Shown here: positions 44,874 to 53,938 of the stretch, piece by piece | Layout of the letters: each line of letters starts with the position of its first letter | Position numbering within the stretch: position 1 is the first letter of the stretch | NCBI GenBank assembly: GCA_003094555.1 | Contig: NATW01000118.1 | Coordinates: forward strand, 36,885 to 100,884 | Direction of reading: 5' to 3' | DNA: 64,000 nt | Source: a gamma proteobacterium symbiont of Ctena orbiculata | GTDB lineage: Bacteria; Pseudomonadota; Gammaproteobacteria; Chromatiales; Chromatiaceae | Notes under the pieces: model-generated | Seen by the model: the letters and a program-made list of their open reading frames with translations, nothing else | What the model was told of the DNA's origin: nothing | Databases searched by the model: none | Position numbers and translations under genes: made by a program

Positions 44874-44893
44874 GGGTACGGCTTACCGCACCC
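44874..44893. repeat. REP-like hairpin between convergent genes
   Basis: GGGTACGG-CTTA-CCGCACCC, a hairpin with one mismatch, similar to the palindromes at 25019-25091 and likewise in a convergent intergenic gap. No T-run. Confidence 0.55.
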
Positions 44894-44954
44894 TATATGA
44901 AATAAGCTATTTATTGCTGATTTTCTCTTTCTTATCCATTGCCAGGTTCAGGTA

Positions 44955-45557
44955 TCAGTTTTTGTTGGCTTCATGACCGAATATCATTTCATACAGATAA
45001 CCAAATGGCTTCTCACTGGTTGTTAAAGACATGTAGAGATGTACAGGTATAAAGCAGAGCATGGCAAAGGCACCAATGGTGTGTATCACAGCCACGAATC
45101 CCAGTGGCACACCTTCAATACCGATCATTGCCCAGTATTGATAGAACAGATAAAGCAAACCGCTGATCCAAATGATGGGCGTTATGACCATGGTCAACAT
45201 CAGATAAACCATCCTTTGTACAGGATTGTGTTTCTCCGCCCGCCTGCGATGAAAGGGGTGTGGTGCTCCAAGAAAGATACCGACGGCATAATATTTGGCT
45301 GATGCCAGCATAGAGTCGGGATCACTCGGTACATACTGGCGCCACTCACCGGTTGTTGTATGCCAAAATAACGCAAGCAGCCAGAGACCGATCAATACCC
45401 ATGCCATGATCGTATGCAGGTCGATTGCCTGTTCAAATCCCAATAAATGATAGCTACCATGGATTTCAAATCCGGTGATCAACATGCCGGTAATCAGCAA
45501 GGCCTGGGACCAATGCCAGAGGCGCTCGAACAGCGTAAAATAGTAGGTTTCACTCAT
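44955..45557 (-). CDS. Cytochrome b561-type membrane subunit
   Basis: Integral membrane protein of 200 residues with four helices and paired His (LFERLWHWSQALLITGMLITGFEIHG, IDLHTIMAWVLIGLWLLALFWH, FVAVIHTIGAFAMLCFIPVHLYMSL), a di-heme cytochrome b that exchanges electrons with quinone. It lies 4 bp after the octaheme cytochrome gene and is the likely quinol-linked membrane partner of that enzyme. Confidence 0.9.
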   Translation of the reverse strand: MSETYYFTLFERLWHWSQALLITGMLITGFEIHGSYHLLGFEQAIDLHTIMAWVLIGLWLLALFWHTTTGEWRQYVPSDPDSMLASAKYYAVGIFLGAPHPFHRRRAEKHNPVQRMVYLMLTMVITPIIWISGLLYLFYQYWAMIGIEGVPLGFVAVIHTIGAFAMLCFIPVHLYMSLTTSEKPFGYLYEMIFGHEANKN

Positions 45558-45561
45558 TGAC

Positions 45562-47166
45562 TTATCCCCGCTTGGATTTCGAGAGGAGCCGGCCCAGTCC
45601 GTGGATGGAGACGCCCCCCACAGTGCCTAAAACAGCCAGCCAACCGATCAGATCGAGCCAGTAGTAACTGTCCCGTCCGGGGATATAGAACCCGGTGAGT
45701 TTACTCAGCCGCCCCTGTTTCGCGTGACAAGCCTCACAACCGAGGGCCTCCTCCTTGGGTGCCACCATATGCGCCAATGGCCAATGGTAGGTGGTTTCGA
45801 TAAAACCATACTCACCGCTGTAGTCGGCATTGCTGGCCTGCATGGCCGCCTTGATCGCCCGGTTCCAGTCAAAGGATTTCCAATAGGCATCACTGTCTTT
45901 ACCGAACAGATGGGTGGTTACCAGGGTATTATTGCCTTTGTCGTAGGGCTGCTTACCCCGCATCACCTTAAACGGCCAGATTCTCGCATCGGGATCTGCA
46001 TAGCTTCCCTCGAAGGTATTGATGGCCACGACACTGCTGGGATCGATCTTTTCATCCAGCTGTTTATAACGAATATTCCCTGAAAACCAGGCGTATTCGG
46101 GTATCAGGTTCTCACCCCATTCGAAAGATCCTTTCTTGGTCACATAGTCCACATAACCCTGGGCATCCTTAGTTTTGATATGTTTGCCATCCTTGCTCAT
46201 ACGTCCTGCCGTGGACCAGTCCCACCATGTCTTGGTGGGTCTGCCGCCCCGAGCGTAGGTGGGTATGTGGCAGGTTGCACAGGCAACCTTGTTGGCATGA
46301 TCGTTGAGCTTGTCATTCACAGTCGCTGCATGGGGCCTCAGACCATGGCAGGACTCGCAGGTCGAACGAATATTGTCGTCCCGCCCCGGCACATCGATGC
46401 CATGGGTATCCTTGGCCTGGGTGGTATAGCGACTACCCGACACATCATGCCCATCTTTCTGGTGGCATGTGCTGCAGACAAAATCCAATCCATCCGTACC
46501 CATATGGACATCCAGGGATTTGTTAGGATTGGTCATACTCGAATCGAGATCACCATGCTTAATGCCATCACCGCCACCGCCATAGAAGTGGCAGGCACCA
46601 CAGGTTTTCCGACTGGTCTTACCGACCTTTTGCGCAACCTGTGACAGGTCTGGGGCCTTCCAGATTTTTTTACTCTTTGGTGGAAAGGGCTTATCCACAT
46701 AGGGTGGATGCCCGGCCCCGGTCGGGAATTTCTTATAGGTGCCTGTGGTGTCGTGACAGACCAGGCAATCAACATTGGTTTCAGAACTGAAGTCGAAGCT
46801 GTTGTCTTTCCAGCCATACCCGATATGGCAACTGGTGCAGCGGGCATAGTTGGTCTCTATGCCGCCGCAGAAGTTATTCACAATCGTCTGCTTGCCCAGC
46901 TTCTCACCAGTTTCCGGGTGGGTGAACTTCCAGTTCCAGTGCTTGGTTTTGTGGATCTGCCTGGCCGCTTCCGTATGACATTCCAGACAGGCCTTTGTCA
47001 CTTCCGGACCTGAACTGAAGGTCTGTTGAAGTGCCTCGAACTTAGTGTGATCGGCCGTTGAACTGATTATCTCCTCTGATGCCTCCAGGGTAATGCTAAT
47101 CATCAGGAATGAGACGAACTGCAACAGTAAGAACGGACGTAGTGTACAGCTCTTGAATGAGCACAT
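45562..47166 (-). CDS. Octaheme tetrathionate reductase-type cytochrome c
   Basis: Periplasmic multiheme enzyme of 534 residues with eight CXXCH sites (CLECH, CTSCH, CLVCH, CGACH, CSTCH, CESCH, CATCH, CEACH) and family landmarks IHKTKHWNW, GGGGDGIKHGDLDSSM and THGIDVPGRDD. A C-terminal helix (LDLIGWLAVLGTVGGVSI) anchors it. Relatives (OTR of Shewanella) reduce tetrathionate, nitrite and hydroxylamine in vitro; the true substrate here is unknown. It stands between a pentaheme cytochrome and a cytochrome b in one operon. Confidence 0.88.
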   Translation of the reverse strand: MCSFKSCTLRPFLLLQFVSFLMISITLEASEEIISSTADHTKFEALQQTFSSGPEVTKACLECHTEAARQIHKTKHWNWKFTHPETGEKLGKQTIVNNFCGGIETNYARCTSCHIGYGWKDNSFDFSSETNVDCLVCHDTTGTYKKFPTGAGHPPYVDKPFPPKSKKIWKAPDLSQVAQKVGKTSRKTCGACHFYGGGGDGIKHGDLDSSMTNPNKSLDVHMGTDGLDFVCSTCHQKDGHDVSGSRYTTQAKDTHGIDVPGRDDNIRSTCESCHGLRPHAATVNDKLNDHANKVACATCHIPTYARGGRPTKTWWDWSTAGRMSKDGKHIKTKDAQGYVDYVTKKGSFEWGENLIPEYAWFSGNIRYKQLDEKIDPSSVVAINTFEGSYADPDARIWPFKVMRGKQPYDKGNNTLVTTHLFGKDSDAYWKSFDWNRAIKAAMQASNADYSGEYGFIETTYHWPLAHMVAPKEEALGCEACHAKQGRLSKLTGFYIPGRDSYYWLDLIGWLAVLGTVGGVSIHGLGRLLSKSKRG

Positions 47167-47237
47167 AACGCCCCCTGAACCAGATTATAATAATTGTGCC
47201 TCACACCGGATGTCACCGGTGTGAGGACTTTGTTTGG

Positions 47238-48533
47238 TTATAGACTAACTTCTGCGACAGCGATCGACGTTGGCGCCACCAAATCTTCCGGCAGATGTTT
47301 AAATTTTTCTACTAGCACGGGCCAGAGCAGATTGTAGAACAGCTCACCTCTTACCAGCACAGCATCCTTGGCAGGAATCGTGTAAGAGAGGATACGTTCT
47401 TCATAGGGTTTGAGACGTGAATCGACACCGAGCTGAGTCGCCTTTGGCGGCATCGCCGGATCACCCTTGTCATCCGCCAGCAGATAGGCGAAATAAGCCT
47501 TGGAGTCGCTCTTCGCGGGATGACCCTCAGCGTTCTGCCAAATCACATTGCCTGAGGTATCGTAAGCGGCGAGTTTCAGATAGATGTTTCTGAACGGCGC
47601 GCCAGTGGGAAGACTGTGAGGCTGCATGTTCTTCAGCTTCACAGTGGCATTCAGACCATCGCCATTTTTCACTGCATCCAGGGTGAACACGACACTGCGC
47701 TTCAACATCGCATTATTATGTCCGCCGCCCATACCATGATCCACCATGCCGCCAGCGACAGGCATATGACAGGACTGACAGTTGACGTTACTTCCCGCGT
47801 ACTCGTTGCCAGTCTGGCAGAGTGGAACCCCGTGCGGATTGTTACGCTTGTCGTGACAGCCCATGCAGGCCGCATTGGTTTTCAACAGTCCCGGGTTTCC
47901 AGCCATCGGCAGGGCCTGGATCTTCTTGCCATCCAGCTCCACCTCACCCTCGGTGTGAGGATTGGGTTTTGAGTCATCGTCACTGCCTGCACCACCGAAC
48001 ATGTCGTCGGCTGCAGTCAGTTTTGCCAATCCCTGATTGAAGCCTTGCGGCCCTTGCAGTTCATTCTTACGCTCATAAGCCTTGAGACCCAACAACAGCT
48101 TTCCATCCTTACCACTGGTACCCTTGAACTTGGCCAGGGTATGGCAGGCAACGCAGTTGACTCCCTCGGAATAGGCGGGTTTGGCATCGAGCTTGGTTGT
48201 CTTGTCAACCGCCGCGTTGGGTGCGTGGCACTGCAAACAGATAGGATATTTGCCGGATGCCTTGTGTTTCACACCCTCTTCCACCGGGCTGCCGACAACC
48301 TTCTTGTAGAAGGTGGCATGGATCGGATCCTTCAATGCCGTACTTTGGGCATGCATCGACCCTTTCCACTGCATGTAGATCTCTTTGTGGCAGTTTTTGC
48401 AAACCTCTGATGAGACGTGATGTATTTGCTCCTCTGTACCCGCCAAGGTACCTGAGGAAACCCCTAACAGAATCAATGATGAAAATAGCAGACTTAGGGC
48501 AAGAACCGCCCTTGAAGCGAAGGCTGCTTCCAT
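47238..48533 (-). CDS. Pentaheme cytochrome c
   Basis: Secreted protein of 431 residues with five CXXCH sites (CKNCH, CLQCH, CVACH, CMGCH, CQSCH) in the first two thirds, akin to the cytochrome c554 type, and a beta-rich C-terminal domain without heme (VFTLDAVKNGDGLNATVKL, NIYLKLAAYDTSGNVIWQN). Signal segment LALSLLFSSLILLGVSSGTLA. First gene of the operon with the octaheme cytochrome, so probably its electron donor or acceptor. Confidence 0.85.
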   Translation of the reverse strand: MEAAFASRAVLALSLLFSSLILLGVSSGTLAGTEEQIHHVSSEVCKNCHKEIYMQWKGSMHAQSTALKDPIHATFYKKVVGSPVEEGVKHKASGKYPICLQCHAPNAAVDKTTKLDAKPAYSEGVNCVACHTLAKFKGTSGKDGKLLLGLKAYERKNELQGPQGFNQGLAKLTAADDMFGGAGSDDDSKPNPHTEGEVELDGKKIQALPMAGNPGLLKTNAACMGCHDKRNNPHGVPLCQTGNEYAGSNVNCQSCHMPVAGGMVDHGMGGGHNNAMLKRSVVFTLDAVKNGDGLNATVKLKNMQPHSLPTGAPFRNIYLKLAAYDTSGNVIWQNAEGHPAKSDSKAYFAYLLADDKGDPAMPPKATQLGVDSRLKPYEERILSYTIPAKDAVLVRGELFYNLLWPVLVEKFKHLPEDLVAPTSIAVAEVSL

Positions 48534-49035
48534 GGTATCCCTCCTTATTTTTTACTGTTTCTTAGTGAGAAAGAACTAACTACTTTTTATTCTTCTCAGC
48601 AGAGAATAATACACATATGGAGTGAGATGCCAAATAAAAAACATGATCGTAGTTGATTGAGCGCAGTTGATTAATCGACCTGATTAGTAATTACCTTGTT
48701 AATTATTGGTAGTTTAGCCATATGCCCCATCTATATAAGCGAATTGTGTTTTAGTATTATGACAGGCTTCTTAAAACCACTCCTGTGCAAGCCATATCTA
48801 AGTATCCCTATGTAATCCACTACTGCACTGATTTAATCAGAGTTTCCTTAAATGATATATGTCATTGGAATGACAGGTCTTCATGATACGATTAACATGC
48901 AATAACCTTTAGCGAAGGTATGCGGAAAAAGAACAATATAGCTGGGTCGTCAAGTATAATTCCAAATCGAACAATGCCTCATGCAGTATCTGGCTAGGAT
49001 GCACGAATTGACACTCCAGCTTAAGGAGACCGTTA
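48534..49035. other. Divergent intergenic region of multiheme operons
   Basis: About 500 bp, AT-rich, between two divergent multiheme operons. It should hold both promoters. An ATGATATATGTCAT sequence near 48853 resembles a degenerate FNR box but matches poorly. No ORF with ribosome site. Confidence 0.4.
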
Positions 49036-50499
49036 ATGAATCCATCCTGTATGAGGCAGTTTCTGTTTTGTATTCTCATTTGCACCCACGCTATATCCTT
49101 TGCTGCCAAGGTCAGCATCGACCCGAGCGAATGGGGTGATCCGCTTGGCGAGGAGTGTGTCAGTTGTCATGAGAAGAGCTCGTCCGGGTTGGCACAACAG
49201 TGGCACAAGAGTGCCCATGCCGAGGCCGGTGTCAACTGCCTGGATTGTCACAAGGCATCCGTTGACGACATCGATGCGATAACCCACGAAGGACAGGTCA
49301 TCGCCACCATCGTATCCCCCCTGGATTGTTCACGCTGCCATACGGTGGAATATGAGCAACAGAAGGGATCCGTCCATTCCGAGGCGGTAAGCCTGATCGA
49401 AAACAGGCTCCCGGCCTTGGCCGGACATGTGGGCGGCGACGCCATTGTGGCTGCCGGTTGTGATCAGTGCCATGGCTCGAAGGTCGAAGTGCGCGGCGAT
49501 GGTTCCCTGGATCCTCGTACCTGGCCCAATTCCGGTATCGGCCGGATCAACCCTGACGGATCCAAGGGCTCATGCTCATCCTGTCATGGTAAACATCGCT
49601 TTTCCAAGGCCCAGGCCAGGGAACCCAGTGCCTGCGTGAGATGCCATTCAGGACCGGATTCCCCGGACAAGGGGATATACGAGGCATCCAAGCATGGCAT
49701 GTTGTTTGTGTCACACCGGGATGAGATGGCCCTGGACAGCGATAGCTGGATCGCGGGGAAGGACTATGTGGCCGCACCCACCTGTGTTACCTGTCACATG
49801 GGCGCCGCGGGAAAATTGAAGGCCAACCATGATGTTGGTATGCGTAATGCCTGGAGTCTCAACACACCCGTTTCGACAAAACAGTACCTGGTAGTGTTCG
49901 AAGATGGCGAGAAGCTGGAACTACCCGCGTCCGAAGCCCCTCCCAAGCGAGGCAGCGAACTCACAAAGGCCGATGGCAGCATGGGTAAGGTCAAGGCCGT
50001 GGCAACACCAAAGCGCAGACGCCAAGCCATGCAACTCGTCTGTCTTGAGTGCCATAGCAAGGCATTTACCAAGAGCTTCATGGACCAGTTCGACGCTGTC
50101 GTGAATCTGTTCAATGAAAAATTTGGCATACCGGCAACGCAGATCATGCAAGCCCTCTACGCGGAAGGTCTGTTAACCCCCACCCCCTTTGATGAGCCAA
50201 TCGAGTTCATCTACTGGGAATTGTGGCATGACGAGGGGGCCCGTGCCCGGCATGGTGCCTCCATGGCCAGCGCCAACCACACCTGGTGGGAGGGCATGTA
50301 TCTGGTCGGAAGGAATTTCTATGCCCATTTCCTCCCCCAAGTGACGCAGATTGCAGGGAAAGAGAGGGCAGATGAACTGATCCAGAAAACCATCGGATCC
50401 TCCGAGCATCACCAGTGGATGAAGCAACCCCAAAAGACCAATCCAATCCTCGGATATGATCGAGGGTCAGTCAGCACTGGGAAAACGGAAAATGAATAA
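49036..50499 (+). CDS. haoA: Hydroxylamine oxidoreductase-type octaheme cytochrome c
   Basis: Secreted protein of 487 residues with eight CXXCH sites (CVSCH, CLDCH, CSRCH, CDQCH, CSSCH, CVRCH, CVTCH, CLECH) in HAO order and the C-terminal pattern HDEGARARHGASMASANHTWWEGMYLVGRNFYAHFLP. Signal segment FLFCILICTHAISFA. HAO-family enzymes oxidise hydroxylamine in nitrifiers or reduce hydroxylamine/nitrite in others. The next gene is an NrfH-type quinol dehydrogenase, which favours the reductive role; that is inference. No ammonia oxidation genes are seen. Confidence 0.87.
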   Translation: MNPSCMRQFLFCILICTHAISFAAKVSIDPSEWGDPLGEECVSCHEKSSSGLAQQWHKSAHAEAGVNCLDCHKASVDDIDAITHEGQVIATIVSPLDCSRCHTVEYEQQKGSVHSEAVSLIENRLPALAGHVGGDAIVAAGCDQCHGSKVEVRGDGSLDPRTWPNSGIGRINPDGSKGSCSSCHGKHRFSKAQAREPSACVRCHSGPDSPDKGIYEASKHGMLFVSHRDEMALDSDSWIAGKDYVAAPTCVTCHMGAAGKLKANHDVGMRNAWSLNTPVSTKQYLVVFEDGEKLELPASEAPPKRGSELTKADGSMGKVKAVATPKRRRQAMQLVCLECHSKAFTKSFMDQFDAVVNLFNEKFGIPATQIMQALYAEGLLTPTPFDEPIEFIYWELWHDEGARARHGASMASANHTWWEGMYLVGRNFYAHFLPQVTQIAGKERADELIQKTIGSSEHHQWMKQPQKTNPILGYDRGSVSTGKTENE

Positions 50500-51130
50500 T
50501 AAGAGACCGCTCCACTTTATTTCCCGTAACATAATCTATGCACTGGTCATTGGAGGCATCGCCGGGATCGTTTTCATGCTGTTCCTGATCGAATTTGACC
50601 ATCTGACCAGTTCTGAGGAATTTTGCACCACCTGCCACTCCATGGAGATTGCCGCTGAGGCCTACCGGGAATCGACCCACTATAATCCGGTATCGGGGGT
50701 TCGCGCCTCATGCGGTGACTGCCATGTATCCGAGGGGATCTTTGCCGCCACCTGGGATCACATCATGGGCGGTAAGGATCTGTTGGCCCAGATCTCGGGA
50801 GAGATATTCGGCCCCGACTACGACGACCCGGTAATCAATGCACTGCATCTGCCAGCCGCCGCATTCGAGGCCCGAAAATGGTTCAAGTCCACAGATTCGG
50901 CCACCTGTAAACGCTGTCACGTGCTCGAGGCAATACAGGGGATGCGGGCAAACACCAATTCCATCCACACAGAAGAGACTCAAGGCAAGAGCTGTATCGA
51001 CTGCCACATCAATCTGGTCCACAGGAAGGTGCCGGACGAAAAGACCTTCAAAAAAGAGCGTTGGCAGAAAATGGTCGAAGAGGAGTTTGGTCTGGCACCA
51101 GGGAGCGCACAGCAACTACTGTCTCAATAG
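50492..51130 (+). CDS. NapC/NrfH-family tetraheme quinol dehydrogenase
   Basis: Membrane-anchored cytochrome of 212 residues. The ATG at 50492 overlaps the HAO-type gene by 8 nt. An N-terminal helix (IIYALVIGGIAGIVFMLFLI) is followed by four heme sites (CTTCH, CGDCH, CKRCH, CIDCH), the first in the typical EEFCTTCHSME context. Such proteins take electrons from menaquinol or ubiquinol and feed a periplasmic reductase, here the HAO-type octaheme enzyme. Confidence 0.92.
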   Translation: MNNKRPLHFISRNIIYALVIGGIAGIVFMLFLIEFDHLTSSEEFCTTCHSMEIAAEAYRESTHYNPVSGVRASCGDCHVSEGIFAATWDHIMGGKDLLAQISGEIFGPDYDDPVINALHLPAAAFEARKWFKSTDSATCKRCHVLEAIQGMRANTNSIHTEETQGKSCIDCHINLVHRKVPDEKTFKKERWQKMVEEEFGLAPGSAQQLLSQ

Positions 51131-51166
51131 ATGAGACGCTGCTGATCCCTGAATGCGAAACTGCGG

Positions 51167-51397
51167 TTATTGCATGCAGTCCTTGAAACTCTTACCGGGG
51201 ATCAGGCTGAGGATCATTGCAAGCAGCATAACCACGGGGCTGAACAGAACCATACCCAATGCTACAGGCTGGATGATCAATAGTCCGATGTTGGAAGCTA
51301 GCCAGTGCGCGACGACCTCTAGCAGAATTCCGCCAATCAGAAGCACACCTGCCAGGGTGACGACTTTGCGCAGATGCTTACAGTTGAGAAATGACAT
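51167..51397 (-). CDS. Small membrane protein
   Basis: Seventy-six residues from the ATG at 51397 (MSFLNCKHLRK), chosen over an upstream in-frame ATG because GAGG lies just before it. Two hydrophobic helices (about 12-32 and 40-65). No family recognised. Convergent with the NrfH-type gene. Confidence 0.55.
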   Translation of the reverse strand: MSFLNCKHLRKVVTLAGVLLIGGILLEVVAHWLASNIGLLIIQPVALGMVLFSPVVMLLAMILSLIPGKSFKDCMQ

Positions 51398-51803
51398 GAT
51401 ACACCTCACTACTCGCGTATTAGTCATTGATAATATAATGTCAAATGAATCTTTCATAATCACTGATAATTCTCAATCGCTACTGAAACTCAGTTGAGGA
51501 TCAACCTCTCTATCAATAATTAGCGACTATATTAATAATTTCTAAATTAATTATATACCATTTTTGCATACTTTTATAGATATCGTGATCCAGGTCCTCA
51601 ATCACCGTCAGCTGGCATTGATATCTTGCTTACTGATTAATAACGATATTTTTATAAATTACCCGTGTAATCATTGCTTATCCCTGGTCTAACTCACCCT
51701 GCCTGGGTTTGTTCCGTCATCTATCTGTACTTTATTTGAATAAGTATATTTATCTATTTGTTTTTATTAATTTTTTTAACACAAAAGCCAAATTCCGCAG
51801 GGA
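51398..51803. other. AT-rich intergenic, no gene seen
   Basis: About 400 bp of strongly AT-rich DNA between two minus-strand genes. No ORF with a ribosome site, hairpin or repeat was found. Confidence 0.5.
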
Positions 51804-52184
51804 TTATGGATTCTCACTCTCCTCGAGCTCCATATAGTCCTGGGGTTCGAAGCGTGGGGTACAGAGCGCAAGAAATATCAGGTCCTCATCACCGCTATTT
51901 CTGATGCGTTGGGAGAATCCCGGGGGTATGAGAACCACATCTCCGGCAGTAACAGACTGAGGACCCAATCCCTCAATCTCAACCATCCCTTCACCTGCGA
52001 TTATGCAGTAACGCTCGGCACTTTGATGCAAACGATGCAGTTGGGTCGTCACACCGGGTTCAACCCTGGCTTGAGCGATGGATAGATCACTGTCCCCCGG
52101 GTGATTCGATAGCTCGTTGATAAAACACCCTTCTTGGAAAAAGTACTCCTTTGACGCATCATGCCGTAAGATTTTTGCCTGCAT
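51804..52184 (-). CDS. Cupin-domain protein
   Basis: Single cupin of 126 residues. The metal motif is visible as TTQLHRLHQSAERYCIIAGEG and a second strand pair GDVVLIPPGFSQRIRN. Substrate unknown. AGGAG precedes the ATG; it is divergent from the aminotransferase gene with only 15 bp between, so the two likely share control. Confidence 0.85.
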   Translation of the reverse strand: MQAKILRHDASKEYFFQEGCFINELSNHPGDSDLSIAQARVEPGVTTQLHRLHQSAERYCIIAGEGMVEIEGLGPQSVTAGDVVLIPPGFSQRIRNSGDEDLIFLALCTPRFEPQDYMELEESENP

Positions 52185-52199
52185 ATTAGTCTCCTGCTG

Positions 52200-53327
52200 A
52201 TGAGGTCACACGTGTCTCAATTTTCACTCGATCCGGCTATTGTCTACCTGAACCACGCCGCTGTTGCGCCCTGGCCTGAACGCACTGTCGCCGAAGTGGT
52301 GCGATTTGCGCGAGAAAACGGCTTCCTTGGCTCTTCTCACTATGCGCGCTGGTTAGGTGTCGAGACTGGGCTGCGCAGGCTGATGAGCAAGTTGATCAAT
52401 GCGCCATCTGAGCATGATATCGCACTCTTGAAAAGCACCTCCGAAGGCCTGTCGGCTATCGCCTACGGCCTCGACTGGCAGCCAGGGGACAATATTGTTT
52501 CCATTGCCCAGGAGTTTCCCTCCAATCGCATCGTCTGGGAGTCACTCGAGCCTCACGGAGTCGAGCTTAGGTTGTTGGATCTGAACCACAGTCGTGATCC
52601 TGAACACGATCTGATAGCACTCTGCGACCATAAAACCCGTCTGCTCTCAGTCAGTTCTGTTCAGTATGCAACAGGAGAACGGCTACAGCTTGAAGGCTTG
52701 GGGGATTATTGCAGGACTCATGATGTGATCTTCGTCATCGATGCCATTCAGAGTCTGGGGGCAATTCCGTTCGATCTGACGCAATGTCATGCCGATATCG
52801 TCGTGGCGGACGGTCACAAATGGATGCTGGGGGCAGAGGGTGTGGCCCTCTTCTATTGCCAGGCAGCACTCCGACAGCAGCTCAAACTGCATCAGTTTGG
52901 CTGGCACATGGTGGAATCCATGGGGGATTTTGATCGCACCGACTGGCAACCCGCCCAGAGTGCGAGACGCTTTGAATGCGGCAGTCCCAATATGCTTGGT
53001 ATCCACGCCCTGCATGCGAGCCTCTCGCTTATCCACGAGATCGAGGTGACTGAAATCGCAACCAAGATCACCAGGAATGCCGACCTTGTGATCGACCAGG
53101 TTGACGCAGCCGGTTTTGAATTACTCACCCCGAGAGACCCTGACAAGCGGGCAGGAATCGTCACATTCCAGGTGCCGGAGAGAGATAATCAGGTCCTCTA
53201 TCAAGGCCTTATGCAGCAGCAGGTCATGTGCGCATACCGGGGTGGCGGGATTCGTTTTTCACCCCACTTTTACAACACTGAATCAGAGATAGAGACCGCA
53301 TTCAAGCGCTTGTCGGCACTGCTCTAA
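52200..53327 (+). CDS. Class V aminotransferase-fold PLP enzyme
   Basis: About 375 residues. The PLP lysine lies in VVADGHKWMLGAEG, the PLP Asp in VFVIDAIQSLGAIP, and the phosphate-binding STSEG turn near the start. The N-terminal LNHAAVAPWPERT and this lysine context are typical of cysteine desulfurase / isopenicillin epimerase-like proteins. The conserved desulfurase Cys loop is not obvious, so substrate is open. Confidence 0.82.
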   Translation: MRSHVSQFSLDPAIVYLNHAAVAPWPERTVAEVVRFARENGFLGSSHYARWLGVETGLRRLMSKLINAPSEHDIALLKSTSEGLSAIAYGLDWQPGDNIVSIAQEFPSNRIVWESLEPHGVELRLLDLNHSRDPEHDLIALCDHKTRLLSVSSVQYATGERLQLEGLGDYCRTHDVIFVIDAIQSLGAIPFDLTQCHADIVVADGHKWMLGAEGVALFYCQAALRQQLKLHQFGWHMVESMGDFDRTDWQPAQSARRFECGSPNMLGIHALHASLSLIHEIEVTEIATKITRNADLVIDQVDAAGFELLTPRDPDKRAGIVTFQVPERDNQVLYQGLMQQQVMCAYRGGGIRFSPHFYNTESEIETAFKRLSALL

Positions 53328-53527
53328 TCCTAGAATATTAAAGATCGATAATTTAATGATTTAAATCAAGCAAAAAAATTATCCCTGGCATATAGTAATT
53401 ATGAGGTTCAAGGCGCAGCCCCGCATCTGACCCTGAACCCATATAACAAAATAATGGGGTGTTGAGGCTGGGTGGTGACTCGCCACCTGAGAAATATTAG
53501 AAAGTGATACGAAGGAGACATTCTGCC

Positions 53528-53857
53528 ATGAAAAAAACCTTAAAAATTGCTGCTGTAGCTGCTATCACCGGATCCGCTCTGTTGACAACCCTACCCGCTC
53601 AGGCTTTCTGGGGTCCTTTTGATTGGTTCGATGATGATGACTATTACTATGGTGGTCCCTGGGGTCCCTACGGCGGTGGTCCATGGGGCTATCCCGGCTA
53701 TGGTTACGGCTATCCCGGTTATGGCTATGGCTATCCCGCCTATGGTTACGGCTATCCCGGTTATGGATACGGCGGCTATCCCGGCTACGGTTATGGCTAT
53801 CCCTATGCCGCCCCGGCAGCCCCTGCTGCACCGGCGGCACCAGCAGAAAGCCAATAA
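53528..53857 (+). CDS. sgp: Sulfur globule protein
   Basis: Secreted structural protein of 109 residues. The ATG at 53528 follows AAGGAG. Signal peptide to LPAQA, then FWGPFDWFDDDDYYYGG and repeated GYGYPGYG/GYGYPAYG units, ending in an APAAPAAP tail. This composition matches the small sulfur globule envelope proteins (SgpA/SgpB) of purple sulfur bacteria, which coat periplasmic sulfur deposits. An intrinsic terminator follows. Confidence 0.82.
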   Translation: MKKTLKIAAVAAITGSALLTTLPAQAFWGPFDWFDDDDYYYGGPWGPYGGGPWGYPGYGYGYPGYGYGYPAYGYGYPGYGYGGYPGYGYGYPYAAPAAPAAPAAPAESQ

Positions 53858-53882
53858 TTACAAACCACCCAATAAAAACTTG

Positions 53883-53907
53883 CCCCGCCCCTATGGCGGG
53901 GTTTTTT
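53883..53907 (+). terminator. Rho-independent terminator of sgp
   Basis: CCCCGCC / GGCGGGG with loop CCTAT followed by six T. Confidence 0.9.
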
Positions 53908-53938
53908 ATGCCTGGATAATGGCTTAAGCTGGCGGCCC

